From positions 124,001-188,000 of the forward strand of contig WBMZ01002679.1 in the NCBI GenBank assembly GCA_013400975.1: DNA of 64,000 nt. Direction: 5' to 3'. Below, piece by piece: positions 23,601 through 36,400 of the stretch; the stretch's first letter is position 1; the number at the start of each line of letters is the position of its first letter. The position numbers and the translations under genes were made by a program. The stretch comes from Atrichornis clamosus (Eukaryota > Chordata > Aves > Passeriformes > Menuridae). Under the pieces are notes generated by a model. That model saw only the letters and a program-made list of their open reading frames with translations, did not search any database and was not told where the DNA came from.

Positions 23601-26210
23601 CCTCTACAAATTTCATCCCTCTTGCTGCTGTTCTGTGAGCAAAGCTTGGCAGATGTAAACTCGTGTCAAATAGGGTGCAATTAAGTTCTACTGGGAGTCC
23701 TTTAAGTGTTAAGAGCTGACAAATGTGCAGATCTTTGATATTGCTGCCCTGTGCAAGAGACATCTTGTGCAAGACGCACCCAAAGAGTCAACCTCCCTGG
23801 AGAGCAGAGTGCAGATAAGTGCATTCGTTTCTATCCAGGCCAAACAAGAAAAAAAAAAGTTACTTTTCCTGAATTTTTTCACTACACTTCACACAACTGG
23901 CTGCTCTGGATATTCATTCCCGTAGCAACTGCAGAGGCACCTGGGCAGCTCCTCAAATCTCTCCCCGTGCATAAAGATGAGTTTTTCGGGCTCATGTGGT
24001 GTTTGCTGCCTTGCAGTGAAGTTTTCTCATCAAACTCCCTCCTCAGAGTCTCTCGGTTGGTGCTGAGTGCAGGATCCCCAGGACAGGACACCCTGGCCTT
24101 GAGGGGTGGCTGGAAGCACTCCTTAGCCATGTTTTGGCTGAAGGTGTTTCCAAGCCTGGAAGGAAACCTGGGGTGAGGTTTAGCTGTGCCCAGCTGTGCT
24201 CACCTCAGGGTCACCTAACCTGGCCAACACTGCAGTGATGAATTCTGTAGAAAAGAGCAAATTCATCCTGCAGATCTCTCTGCCAGAATTCAAAAGCTCC
24301 ATAAAGAAATTACAGCAAACAAGATTATTTTTTCTCATCAATGGTGAGGCAGAGATGCTGTCAGCAATCTTTTAACGTGCTTCTAACTTTTACTTATTAA
24401 GACTTAAGTGTTGTTTGAAAAGGGGGAAGAGTGTAGCCTTTTTTTATATTTTTGCTAACTCAGTTTCTTCCGAATGAAAGGAAGTTTGCAGCTGGTGCTG
24501 ACAGTTTGGAAGGAGAACTCTGCTGTTAGTGTTGGTCCATTAGGTCTGTTTGTTCACTATTTATTACTCCTTAATACTTTAATTTAACAAACAATTTCAT
24601 CTGTCTGCAGTAAATAAATAAAATATAGTATAATATTTTTTTCAAAGCCACATTTGCCAAGTCAGGGATGTATTACCATTTTGTTGAGGCACAGCACTGG
24701 TAGAGAAAGTAATTGTATCTTTGGAGAACACACTTCATTCATTTCACAGTGGGTGGTTCTTGATTATCCAAGTTGAGTTTCTTAATAAAAGATGCCTGTT
24801 GTTGAAATAAGCTGTAGTTTAGCAAATAGTCTTAGTGCAGAAGTTAATAGCCTGACCATTTTAGAGGCAGCACTTTCCAGATTTTAAATCTCAGTTTTGA
24901 GGCAATGAGGAAGTGTGGGGTCTCTCATCAGCTCCTAAAAGACAAACCTAAAAGTTACCATTTTGGCTTGGACAGAGCCTCCATTTGGTGTCATCTTGAA
25001 GAGATGGAAGTTTTTCCAGTCTCACACAACTTCAGCTCTTTGTTGTTTTTAAAATAAGAAATATCAAAGCAGAGTAGGTTCCTAATAAAGAACAAAAGGA
25101 ATCGAGAATGAACAGCACAGAAGTCCAACCCAGCTCTAGAGAGTTGCCCAAGCAAGGAAGTCAGCAGAAACACCAGGAGGTGAATTTTTAGCCTGCTTGT
25201 AGCTTTTGCAAGGAAAGGAATGATCTTGAAATGTGAAATGGCTAAGAGTTAATCCAGCTGAAAGTGGTGTCCCAGTCAATTTATGGCTAGTCTCCCATGA
25301 GAAGAAGGCCAGCTGCCCATCCCACGGGTACCTGGTGCCTCTCTCTGTGCGACGCTCGGAGCCCGTGCCGGGTGGGACTGGCTGCTGGCACCGTGCCTCA
25401 CGTGGGACACTCTGCCGTACACTCACTAAACCAGACTTTTCCAAAGAGCAGCACATGCAGAGCTGGCAGCAGGCCTGGTTCCAGGGCATTCTCCCAGCCT
25501 GGTAAACAACGACACTCTCTCTGGTCTTCGTTGGACACATCTGGGTGTAGAGTTGTTAAGAAAATGCCCTTGGATTTGGGATGGGGAATGGTGAGTAGCT
25601 CTCTCTGGGTTTAGCAGACACCATGCTATGTAAGAAAACTTATAATTTATCAGCAGACAGAATGCATTTACTGCACATCAGGACTTTAACTAAATTTGTC
25701 CCGAACCTGAAATTAAATATGAAAAGCAAACAGAGGAGAATAAAAACAGTTCTAGTATAAGGCTCCTGCTCCCACAGGCACAAAGATGGAAGATGTGAAC
25801 TATCCATTGCTGGATCCATTCACTTGGGAATGTTTCACTGACCCAGACAGCCCAGGAGGTGTCTAATTGACTCTGCTCTTTTAGCCAATGGATAATTGAT
25901 GGATTATTTATAAATGACATTCTCATGGTTGGTTGGAGTGCCGAGGAAGCCTGTCTGAAGCGATGGCTGCAGGCACTGGAGGGCTCTGGTCCCTTTGCAG
26001 ACGAGCTGTGGTAGATAGAGCAGAAGAGCGTGTGGCCTCCTTGGGGTGCCCAGGCAGACACGTCATGAGGGGTGGCTTCCTGGGCCACTTTTACTGTTCT
26101 GGCAAGAACAGGTTTTTTCACAGCCAGGACAGAAACCTGCTGAGCACAGACGAGCCAGCTCCTGTGTGCTGACCTCCCTGCCCTGTGGCATCCCCTGGCA
26201 AGTGTTTGCT

Positions 26211-26345
26211 CTGCTGCACTCTCCCACTTCCATCACCAGTATTTTTCACTTCCTTTCCTGCTTTTTCAGCTGCTTATAATTTGTCCTTTTTCAGGGCGTT
26301 GTTTTGTTATTGCCATTTCTTTTCAATTCCCTCTTATTGTTTGTG
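26211..26345 (+). repeat. Pyrimidine-rich tract
   Basis: A run of about 130 bases strongly enriched in C and T on the + strand, with many TTTC and CTTT motifs. It contains several TTTCAG-like 3' splice-site look-alikes. It is about 1 kb upstream of the 27240 exon. No coding function is seen. Confidence 0.4.
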
Positions 26346-27239
26346 TTTGCCTTTCTATCTGCTGCATTATTGTGCTTGAAAGGACTGTTGTGAAATCCTG
26401 CAGTTTTCATGAATTAAATGAAGCAGTGGGAAAACAAACAGATCCAGGAGTCTCCGAGCATTTGCCTGGCTTACAGCATCGCTAGGGCTTTTCAGTTCAC
26501 TGTGTGCTGGACATGGAGGGAGTCGAGCTCCCTAGGAGATGGTCCTGGGTTTGGGGTTTGCTGTCCTTGCAGGAGATTCCTTGATTTTACTACAGAAACA
26601 AGTTTGTCTCCATTCTTCCAGATACTTTTCTGTCCAGTAGGAAGAAAGGCTTCCCAGTATTCCTCTCAGGAACCACAAAACAAAATGGTGGAAGAGAAAA
26701 AATACATCCTCAAATTTAAATATATCCTGGCCCTTCTCTCTGGGCAACACTCATACCCTGCATGCCTCCCACATGAATCGGAATTGCACATCCATGCGGG
26801 AGCAGCAGAGGCACATCCACAGAAAGCAATTTGAACGGAGCAATGTCCAAGGGGTGGTGCAAAGGGAACAACTGTCCCGCCTGCTGCCGCTGCTTGAACC
26901 TGCCTTCCTCCATCTCCAGAGCTCAGGACTTTTCTGGTACTTCCCAAACCCCTTTGCACATCCCCAGTGGGGCCAAACTCCAGCCCTGGCACAGTGGAAT
27001 TAAAGACAGCAAAACCCACCTCCATCCTTCTTTTTGGGGAAGTCACGTAGATAAAGTAAGTGTGGAAGGCTGCAGGGTATGGATGTCAAGAACTGAGGAA
27101 GCAGCCAAAACATACAGAGGGAGAAATGAAAGGGAAGGGAAGTGAGGTGATGCAGAGTGTCTCTGCACAAGCACAGTGTGGGAAGGATTTATCCCACCTT
27201 TGGCAAAGAGTGACACGCAGGGACATTGCCTCTGTACAG

Positions 27240-27469
27240 CACTCTTCACCTGAAACCACAGTCCAGAGAGGCTTTTATGTGCTATACCCCATCCCAGGAT
27301 CTTCTGATGATTCTAATAGCTGGTCCACATGGCAACTTCCTGAAAGCCACAGATTATCAGTGCAAATCAGGTTGGCTCAAGTTCTTCATGTCAGATGTTG
27401 AATTTTTTGATCAGAAAGTAGAATTTCACATCAGAGGGAACCGTAGCTTCAAATCTGGCATGCAGACAG
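27240..27469 (+). CDS. Internal coding exon of an unrecognised gene
   Basis: The frame is open from 27214 through the exon. Acceptor: GCCTCTGTACAG before 27240 (an alternative lies at CCACAG before 27262). In the assembled numbering the exon gives residues 17-92 plus one base. The content is protein-like: a Cys at 30, a hydrophobic strand LLMILIAGP at 37-45, Cys 57, then a WLKFF segment and the FDQKVEFHIRG segment. One N-glycosylation sequon (N-R-S) lies at 83-85. The exon stops at ACAG|GCAAGT, the classic context of a GC donor. If the GC donor is not used, the frame ends in TAA seven bases on. The pattern of alternating hydrophobic residues suggests beta-strands of an extracellular domain (inference). 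I do not recognise the family. Confidence 0.55.
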
Positions 27470-30400
27470 GCAAGTAACTGCTTTGCTGAAGGACTAGATC
27501 CTGTGAAATAATATTCATCTGCTTTAATTTTCATGCAGCTGGGATAAGCCTTGCCTCATTATGTTGCCATTAGGTGCATTAATATTTTTTGACAAAACTA
27601 CATTAAAATTGTAGATTGATCTTGATGCACTGCAGAGACCATGCTGACTTTCTAAAGTGCCCAGAAATATTTTGTGTTTTGATGTGAAAGAAGATGAAAG
27701 GAATGAAAGTCTATTAGACAGATATCAGGTGTGGTACTGTGACTTTTGGTGTATCATGTTTTCAGAGCAGGATTTGACATGGAGCATGGTGTGGTGGAAG
27801 GAAGTCATAGTCAGAATAACTCAGGATACTGTAACAATAAGACAAAAGATATATAAAATGAAAAGATGCAAGTTCAAGTGACTAGAAAAAAATTTAATGG
27901 AAGATCTTTGATTTATGAAAAGCCCAAAATCTAGACCTGAAAGGTGTGGATATCATTAATATTTCAGCAGCTGTTAGTTTTCCTACATCCATACAGCTGA
28001 CATTGACACTGAAGATCTGCTCTGCAATAACTATGCATACCAGAAATGCTCCCTGTGTTGTAATGGTTTATATTGAGATGCCCTTGCAAGCTGCATTTTA
28101 GCAAATAGAACAGTAAGCTTTTCCTAGGACAGAGCAGCACCAAACCCAGCCATGCAGAAAGTTCAGCTCTGCCTCATAGTTATGGAGAGAAAAAGCTGAG
28201 GTCACATGCAGGAAGGAATTATTATTTCTAAATGTGTTGATTTGAAGAGAGAGGGCAGATTAGTTGTAAACTTTTCTTTTATATAACTTTCAGTTAGAAA
28301 AAGATGAGCTTGAAATCAGCCTGATTGCCACCATGGGGGATTTGAGACAGACTCCTTGAATTCTTGACTCTGAGAGGTTTTGTTCCTGGCTCTGCTGTAC
28401 AAACAGCAGTGACTGAACTTCAAGAGTACTTGTGAGTGGGTTTTAGCTCTCTTGACTTAGCCAAGGGAAGCCAACAAGGACTCAGCCTGCATTTTAATTA
28501 CCATTTCATGGAAAGTGTCCAGCAGTGATCGGATGGTTTCAGAGAAGATGAGGCTGGTAGTCCATGGGAGTCCATGACTAATTCCTCAGTGTCCTGTGTA
28601 GAGCAGCTCTCCCCTCTCATGCTGAGGATAGGATTGTACCCTCACTTCATCTCTGGTTTCACTAATCATCCAGAAGCACTATGTTAGCTATTGTTTAGGG
28701 ATGTAACTAAATATGGATCCAGCCTCTCATCTTTATGCAGTGACTATAATGACGTCCTTTGAAGTGCAATTTCTCATTGCAAAAGCTTCTTGTCTGGTGG
28801 AGTCCATGTCCTCTGTACCAGCCCAGAGCATCATTTGAGTTTCCTACTGTTATGATTGTGAACCCCAGTTCAGGTGCCCAGCATATAATTTACAACATCA
28901 CTGAGCAGTGTGTTCAGTCTGGTGGGAAAACACCCACAAAAATCTCTTACTTCCTAACATAATCTTTGCTCTGTTTCATCTTTTAAAAATTTATCTGACC
29001 AGCTGGGATCAAAGCTAGACTATTTCTAACCTCTCCTATCAAGCAAAACCAAAGCTGCTGATCTCCGCAGGGCTGCCTGCTGATTGAAGTGCAATCACTC
29101 CTCACCACGGCAACCTGCAGGCAATTCACTTCTGGGCTTCTGGAATCCAGTGGCCAAGGCTGACCATGGGGCAGGGTGGAGCAGCCTCTGGGAGACGAGC
29201 ACTAGGTGGCTTTGTCCCTCAGGCTCAGGCAGATTAGTGGGAAAATACAAGGAGGAGCTGCTGGACTGAGGGAAGAGCTGTGAGGAATTAGTAAGAGCCT
29301 CAGGCACAGAGAGAAATGGTGGGTGATGCTGGTGGACAAGTGATGGTGCACGTAGGAGGGGACTAGGAGTGGAAAGTTAAGTGAGAAACCAGGGTGAAAA
29401 GAGAGGGGTGTAACGGGAGCCTCTTTCCTGGGGAGGTGAAGGGGCCCAGCTCTCTGTAATGTTTGCTGTGTATGAATCACCAGTTACCTGAGCTCCTGCT
29501 GGGTTTGCTCCACACCTTTACGTTCAAGGTGAGGTTGAAGCACCCTTGTTTTAGGCAGGAGAACCTTTTCTTGAGGCAGTTAAAGCAAAACTCCCCAGCC
29601 CCATAAGCAGGGCCTTTCCCTTCGCGAACTTCTGGCATTAATTAACTCAGGAGGTGGGGACCAGCCTCTCTTTCTGGGCCCCTTCTCTCCAGCTCTGTGC
29701 CATGCAGGGCCTTTCTGACTTGAACTCCAGAGCCTTCGAATTCCAGAGATGAGCAGGGAGCTGCAGCCCCTCTCGGAAAGGCAGTGTCCAGTCCGTGGCA
29801 ATGCAGAGGCTGTGGTGAGAAGGGTGGGCTGGGTGCAGCAGTGGGGGCTGGCAGGGTGCAAGGGGGACACTGCCCAGCTGGCGCTGGAGGGCTGCCTTCC
29901 CCGGAGGAGAATTAGCTCCTATTAGAACTAAGCTTCAATTTAATTATTTTAGCTACACTGGGATAATTTCAATTAGCTCTTCACATCTGATGCTATCTCT
30001 CCTGTTCTGCTTAGGCAGCATTTGCCCTGAATTTTTGTGCTCTTGTGCTGGAGTTTGCCATGATTAAAGGTCTCGCCCGTTCTCTAGGTGGTTTGTGTTT
30101 ATGCTCTGTGTCTCTTGTTTATCAGGTTGTTCAGGATATTGAAACAACTTATTGGAAGCAGTTTCCTGTTTAATAAATTGCATCGTGGTGCAGAGGTTGG
30201 AGTAATTTCTCTGCCTCTCTTATCTCACCAGCATCAACTCCCACTTGGACACATCCTCTCAGATGATTACAAACTTTCTTGGACTCCTGTTGCCCAGGTC
30301 CCCCTTGGTGCTCCTTTCTCTGCTGCATATCTGCTGTGTCAGTGGGGTGAAGCTAATGTGCAGGCAAGATCTCTTCATTTGGGGGGAAAAGAGTGCTTTG

Positions 30401-33400
30401 AAAAGGAAGGAGGTTAAGAAAAGAAAATTAGTTTTGTGAACTTTGGTGGAAGTGACCTCTTTGCCTGGGATAAGACATATTTAAAACTTTAGCCAAAAAT
30501 ATTTGCTTGGACTCAGGGCTGTCTCATGCAAGTTATGGGAGAAGTAACCTCCCCTTGATCAGCTGACAGTTGCAGAAGGACCTTGTAGATGTGTTCCCTG
30601 TTCAGGAATGGGGCTGCTGACTGCCCATACCCTGGTTTGTACTAAGGTTAAAAGGAAAAACAAAACCCCATTATTTTCTGTTTCCCTTCTCCATACCATT
30701 TACAAATCTGGGATGGTTGTATACCACTTGTCTTCCTTCTTTATTTCCTTTATTTATTGATTTCAAATTCTAGGGTGATACTTGATGCTCTAATTTTTTT
30801 TTTTAATTACTTTGAATTTTTAATATACATTAGCTGTATAACTACAGGACTTAAGCCACTCTGCCATTCCTGTCCTGCTCCAAGGGGCCAGTTGTTACAG
30901 ATGGCTATGTCTTCTTCACCCCACGAAAGGGTATTCTGCAGGAGCATCTGTTTGGATTTCATTAAGGGCAGGAGCTGTTCCCACATCAGGCTGGAGACCT
31001 CTGCTCACTTGTAGTTCTCTTCTGTTGGTTTTAGTCTAACCAATCTCCCAAGTGATTGGAAATGTCAGAGAGATGTGATAGTGTGATCTGAAGGATTGTC
31101 TCTGTTCAATATCAAAGCAAACTTGTGGTTGTTTTGTAATAATTAAAACCAGCTCAGCTAATCGATATGTCTCGGTTTAGCTAACTCTTGCTCAAGTTCA
31201 GACTTTCTCTTTAATTAAACTTGCTTCAGTGACCTTTTATCCCTTTGCTTGCATCAATAATGCCATCCGTTTGCATATATTAATGCAGTAGGAAGGATGC
31301 ACTCAAGCCAGCTGTATGGAAATCTTGATTAAACAATTTTATGAGGGAAAGGCTGATTTGACAGGAAGGTTCATGATGCATTTGCAAGAGAAAGGCGGAC
31401 TCAGCTAGGAGAAACTAGTGTGATTCCTTCACAGGAACTAAAAGGCTGTTGGCAGTGAGTGTCCTGATTCCTGATACTGTGGATCCTCTGGTGAACTTCC
31501 ATGGGGCCTTGACTGGTTTGCCCCAGAGCTCGATGCTCCTTTGTTATGGATCAGCAGGGATCCCACCACTGTAAGTCATGTTGTAGCTGCACAGAATCCA
31601 AGACCCCATGGGATTGTAGTGAACCTCTATCTAAAACCCCAGAGTAGTTTCAATGTCACGTGAAAGGTGATCTGCCAGACCACCAGCTTGCTCTGACATG
31701 TCCCTTCTCTTCTGCTGCTTCTGGGAACTGCCCAGATTCACAGATGGGGAATTTTCCACTTTTTAATTCTTTGCCCTGTATGAAACTGGATCGATCAGGA
31801 GATCCTTTGCTCTGCGTGTAGCAAATTTACATGCTAAATGCTTCCATAGTAAGAGGCTGAGTAATGTAGATGACATTTTGTCTGGCTGTGGATTTGCAGC
31901 CTCTGTTGGTACAGGCCACCTGAGATCTCTTGGCATCACACAGAGACATCCATTTGTCTGTTTCATTTCCTCTACCTTGAAAACACAGGTTAATTTTTCT
32001 TGAAGGCACAGCTGGAGAATTTCAAATGGAAATAAGTCTGCTTTGTGGGACCCAGCACAAAAATCCCAGTCCTGCATCCTGACCCTGTTCAGAGAGCCTT
32101 AATAAAGCTGGTGGGGCTTTGGGCAGGGCTTAGAGCCAGCCAGCCCAGTGCTGGATTGTGCCTTTAGCTGGTAGGCAAGTTCATCACCCTGTGATTCATC
32201 CTCAAATGGGGAAAACAGCTGAACTTTTAAACGACAGGAGAGTGGGCAGCTTTGAATTCTTAAAAATCACTGTTGCATAGACAGCACGTGAAGCAAAGTG
32301 AACGTGCTCACTCCGTACATCCCCTGCCAGTCTGTTCCCCAGCCTTGCGCTGTTAAAGGGCTCTTGGTGCTGTGCAGAACTTACCAAAATCTTGCTACAT
32401 TATATTTTTCTTTCAATCTCCTCTACTGTCGTTGCAAAGCCCGGCTGGGGGAGACTGCCTAGGAGTTGGTTATAATTCCTCTGTGCCATCTGTCTCCTCA
32501 TGGTGCAGGGAAGCAGGAGCAGAGCTGTGCGTGGAGCGGGCTGGCTCTGCTTTGTGGGCACAGCCAGGGCTTTAAAAGCCACTGCTGTCCTATGCTGGAG
32601 AAAAGTGAGAAATACACTGACATTTCTGAGAGCCAGGAAGAGAGGCTGGCCAACTCCAGCATGGCCAAAAGGCTGGTGAGTGGGATGTGCACCCAAAATG
32701 AGCATCATCTACTGACTCCTCTAAAGCAGGGTTTTTCTGCTTGGGGTGAAGTGGGATGTGGTGCTTCTCTCTTTCTCCTTTTCCTCTGCTGCTGCCCATC
32801 CTACATGACAGCAACCACCAAGGTCAATGGAGAAGACCCTGCTCTAGAGGCTTTATTATAAAGGTGATTTTGTAAAACGTTAATTTTAATGTGTTTCTGA
32901 TGAGGTGAGAGTGGGACGCACAGGGCATGCTGTCTGCAGAAGGCTGTCTTGTTCTGTCTGTCCCTGACTTGCCATTCAGGGTGTCCTAGTCCCTCTATTT
33001 TAAGATGGCCCTGAAAGCTCTGTTATACAATTTCCTATCTGACCATCAGAACTGGTTGCAGGTACTGACTGTCAGAGGACACAGTTCATGTCCTGTCATG
33101 AAATGACTGCTTTTGGCACCTACCAAGAAATGTTTATTAGGTTGCTGGTATGAGACCTTTGATTTTGTTTTTTTTCTGAGCACGTTTGCTGTGCTTAGCG
33201 CAACATCTAGGTCAGAAACAAGGGGCTCTGGGCTGCCCTGCCTGGCTCTTCCCCCATCTGTAGCCAGAGGCAGGCTGAAACTTGGGAACAGACATGAGAA
33301 ACCTATCCATTTCTACAAGGTGCCCGCTCTGCCCGCTCTTTAAGCCTTTTTTGTTGCACATCAGGGCTTTCTTCTACTTTGTTCCTCATTTTCTTCAGGA

Positions 33401-33407
33401 ACTAGCA

Positions 33408-33491
33408 ACTAGTTAGCATGCAATTAGTAAGTATTAGTACTTGCTAGCACTAATTAGCCTTACTAATTAGTTAGGAAGCAATTAGTTAACT
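33408..33491. promoter_or_regulatory. Cluster of TAATTA/AATTAG motifs
   Basis: Within 84 bases there are two TAATTA cores (33451-33456 and 33464-33469), two further AATTAG sites (33422-33427 and 33480-33485) and an ACTAGTTAG at the left edge. A short inverted repeat AAGTA-TTAG-TACTT lies at 33429-33442. TAATTA is the core recognised by many homeodomain proteins. The density suggests either a homeodomain-bound enhancer or a decayed short tandem repeat. Function is inference. Confidence 0.3.
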
Positions 33492-36400
33492 GCCCCTTAT
33501 AAGCAGCAGGGGTTTTGGCGTTGAGTGCTGACCCACTAGTATCCCTGCCTTGCCCAGAGCATCCCCACCTCCCAAAAAGCAAAAGCATTTTCCTTTTAGT
33601 AGAGTTTGGCAAAATGCTCAGCTGTAAGAGTTTAGCAACGTTGCTGACATATTTGACAGAATATGAAGCTTCGATGTTTCCAGCTGATGCTGGCAGGTAT
33701 AAATAGGATGCAGAGTTGTTCCCCGGGGGATCTCATGCCACAACTAAACGTTTTTTGAGCCCTAAAGAATCTGCATTCTGCTAGGAAGAGCACTGCATGC
33801 TCTCGTGGTAGCATCCATTCCCCTGAGACAGCACAGACTGTGGTTATTCCTCGTTGGAACAGGCCTCCCTCACCCGGCTGTGCCCCTCGCACCCAGGCTC
33901 TGTGTCAGCAAAGAAACTCAGCGGTGCAGGTTGCTCACTCCCTGCCAGGCTGAGCAGGCACGGGGGGGCTCTCTACAGGCACCCAGGGCATGAGCAGAGC
34001 TCAGATCAGCCGAGGCTGTGCCCGTCTGTGGTTGGGGTTTGACAGCAGCAAGGTCACCCTCTGTTTGCAGCTCCACACCAAGCAATCTCCTGTGCTGCTG
34101 AGGCGAGATGAAATTCAGGGCTGCTCTGTTCTGCTCTCAGCTTGTTGAAATGAAGCCTGAAGGGTGAAAGCCAAATGAAGCAAAGGCAAACAAAACATTT
34201 TGCATTAATATTTTTGTAAGCTCTTAGGGGGCTGAGGGTAGCACGTCCCTATCCCTAGATAATGGGGTGCCGAGCAATTACAGTGTGGGCACAAGCTGAA
34301 AACTGTGCTGGGTTAACTCAGCTGAAATGTAAAACAAGGAGAGATGGGTATGGCTACTCTGAAAGTAAAAAGGAGGCTCATTTTTGCATCACTTTAGGGC
34401 TGAGCTGTGCTCCCTGCTGCTGTCATCTTGCCCTCATAAATATCCACATACAGAAGCTGGTGTTATGGAGAAGAGCCGTGGGCCTTTTCGTGAGACTCCT
34501 CTGTGATGCCAGTAGGGTAGGCAAAAATGAAATCTGCTAGAGCAATTCTGCTTGATCTGCCACTAGTTCCCCTGAGTTTGTGCTCAGGTAGGTCTGTAAC
34601 TGCAGACACAGTGCACAGAGGTGCTGCACAGCTCGGGGCAAAAGCCCTTTGGCCACCGAAGTGGGGGACTGGGGGCCGCAGCCGCTGTGTGTGGGAGGAG
34701 ATGAAATGCAGAATTCCCACAGTGGCATGTGGAAAGGCAGGTAATGGCCCTGTGGAACGAGGTGGGTATCGGCTGCTGGAAGCAAATGGGTTTTCCATTT
34801 GCATGAAATATCTTCTTTTCTATGTGTGCCAGTTGGGGGTTGGTAAAGCCATGGATTATATTTAGCAAAATTGTATGCTCCTTACCTGGGTCTCCTTTAA
34901 TTCTCTACCTCCCGTTTTTGACATTAAAATTAAAGCAGAGTAGGATCTTTTATGTTGCTGAATAGGAAAGCTGTAATTAACTAGTCCATCATGATTACTT
35001 TTATACCTGAGATCATTGAAGGTAAGGCAAAGTCGCAGCTGCTCCTGTGATATGCTGCCATGCTATTGAGAGCATAGATACATTTTGAACATTTTCCTAC
35101 GAAACTGCCAGTTTCACTGAAAGTTCTGGCAGCCATGGGCTGCCTTCCAAGCAGGGAAATTCTATACTGTCTCTCTCTCTATATATCCCTAATTATTCAA
35201 CTCCACACTAGTAGTTTGGTATTTAATTATAGGGACTTTTTTGTTTTGTTTTGGATCATGACCCTTCTTTTTGCCCTTGATCACCACGAAAATTTTTTTG
35301 GTGCAATATCATTTCTGCTTATTAGAGACTTAAAAAAAAATATTTGTGTTAATACAGAGTTAAACGCCCTCTGGTTAGAAGAGAGTCTTGGCATTTCTGT
35401 TCAGTCAAGGCTGTTTGGATTTATTAAGTCATGCAAAACTAACAAACAAGATTAAACAGAGTAAATGAAAAAAATCCAGTCTGAAAAGCCCCTTCACTCC
35501 TACAAGAAGTGGGAGAACTCAGAGTTTGTTGTTAATTTTAGAAGACTGCAGCTTTGTGATCTATATTATGATCCCTGTAGCTATTGTGTATGTGTCTTTC
35601 AGCTGCTCCCTTAAAAAAATATTTAAAAGCCCACCTCCCAAGGCACCAGAGTTTCTCTCTTTGACTAAGGGCTGTGTTTCACCAGATTTTGGGGTAGCCA
35701 GGCATCAGATGTAACCATTCTCACCCTATTCTCATCCTCCCCTCCTTGCTTGTAGGGATCAGAGGAAAAATTTTAAGAAAATATCCATAGTTTAATGACA
35801 GCTGGTCAAAAAACGTGCAGTAGAATTCCGTTAGAAAATGCCTGTATTTCCAACCATGGAACAAGCTGACACGGCTGTGTTTACTTTGAAGCTCTGGGTG
35901 TGTGAGAGGTGGAGAGGCAAGACAGAACTGTGCAAATATTGGAAGAAGACCAGGAAAATAATTTCTTTGCGTGAAGCAGGAATTATGAGTCCCTCCTACA
36001 GCTCTCTGGGGCTGATGGCCCTGTGTGGATGTATTTTTTACCCTTTTTCCTTCTCTATATTTCCATTACATTGGTGTGGGGAAGAGCATCCCAAAGGAGA
36101 AACACGAACAGTTTCCTACAGGGAAGGAGGGGAGGAGGCATTGCAGGTGGATGCCCCTTGTATTTGGTGAACTTGAGGATGGAGCAGGGTGGATGTCTGT
36201 GTGTGTTTTTAGGGCATCAGGGACAGGATCAGCAAGGGCTCAGATGGGCACCACCGAGGTTCTCTGACACAGGTGGCTGCATTTGTTAATATCGGCCATG
36301 AAATGTTAAGTGGGTCATAAAAATGTCTGTGGGTTGGCCATAATTAGTCTCCTAATGATCTGCTATTTCAGTCCCTTCTCCAGTGGCTTCACAAAGGTTG

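Larger units (their letters stand above)
14215..27239. other. Gene-free stretch; possible first intron of the cysteine-rich gene
   Basis: No protein family is recognised in about 13 kb on either strand. Open frames here are short, and many start at TTG or GTG. Contents noted: an imperfect pyrimidine duplication at 16699-16737, an A-rich run at about 17602-17638, and a pyrimidine-rich tract at about 26211-26345. If 14168-14214 is a true exon this is its intron; otherwise it is intergenic with an undetected first exon somewhere inside. Confidence 0.5.
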
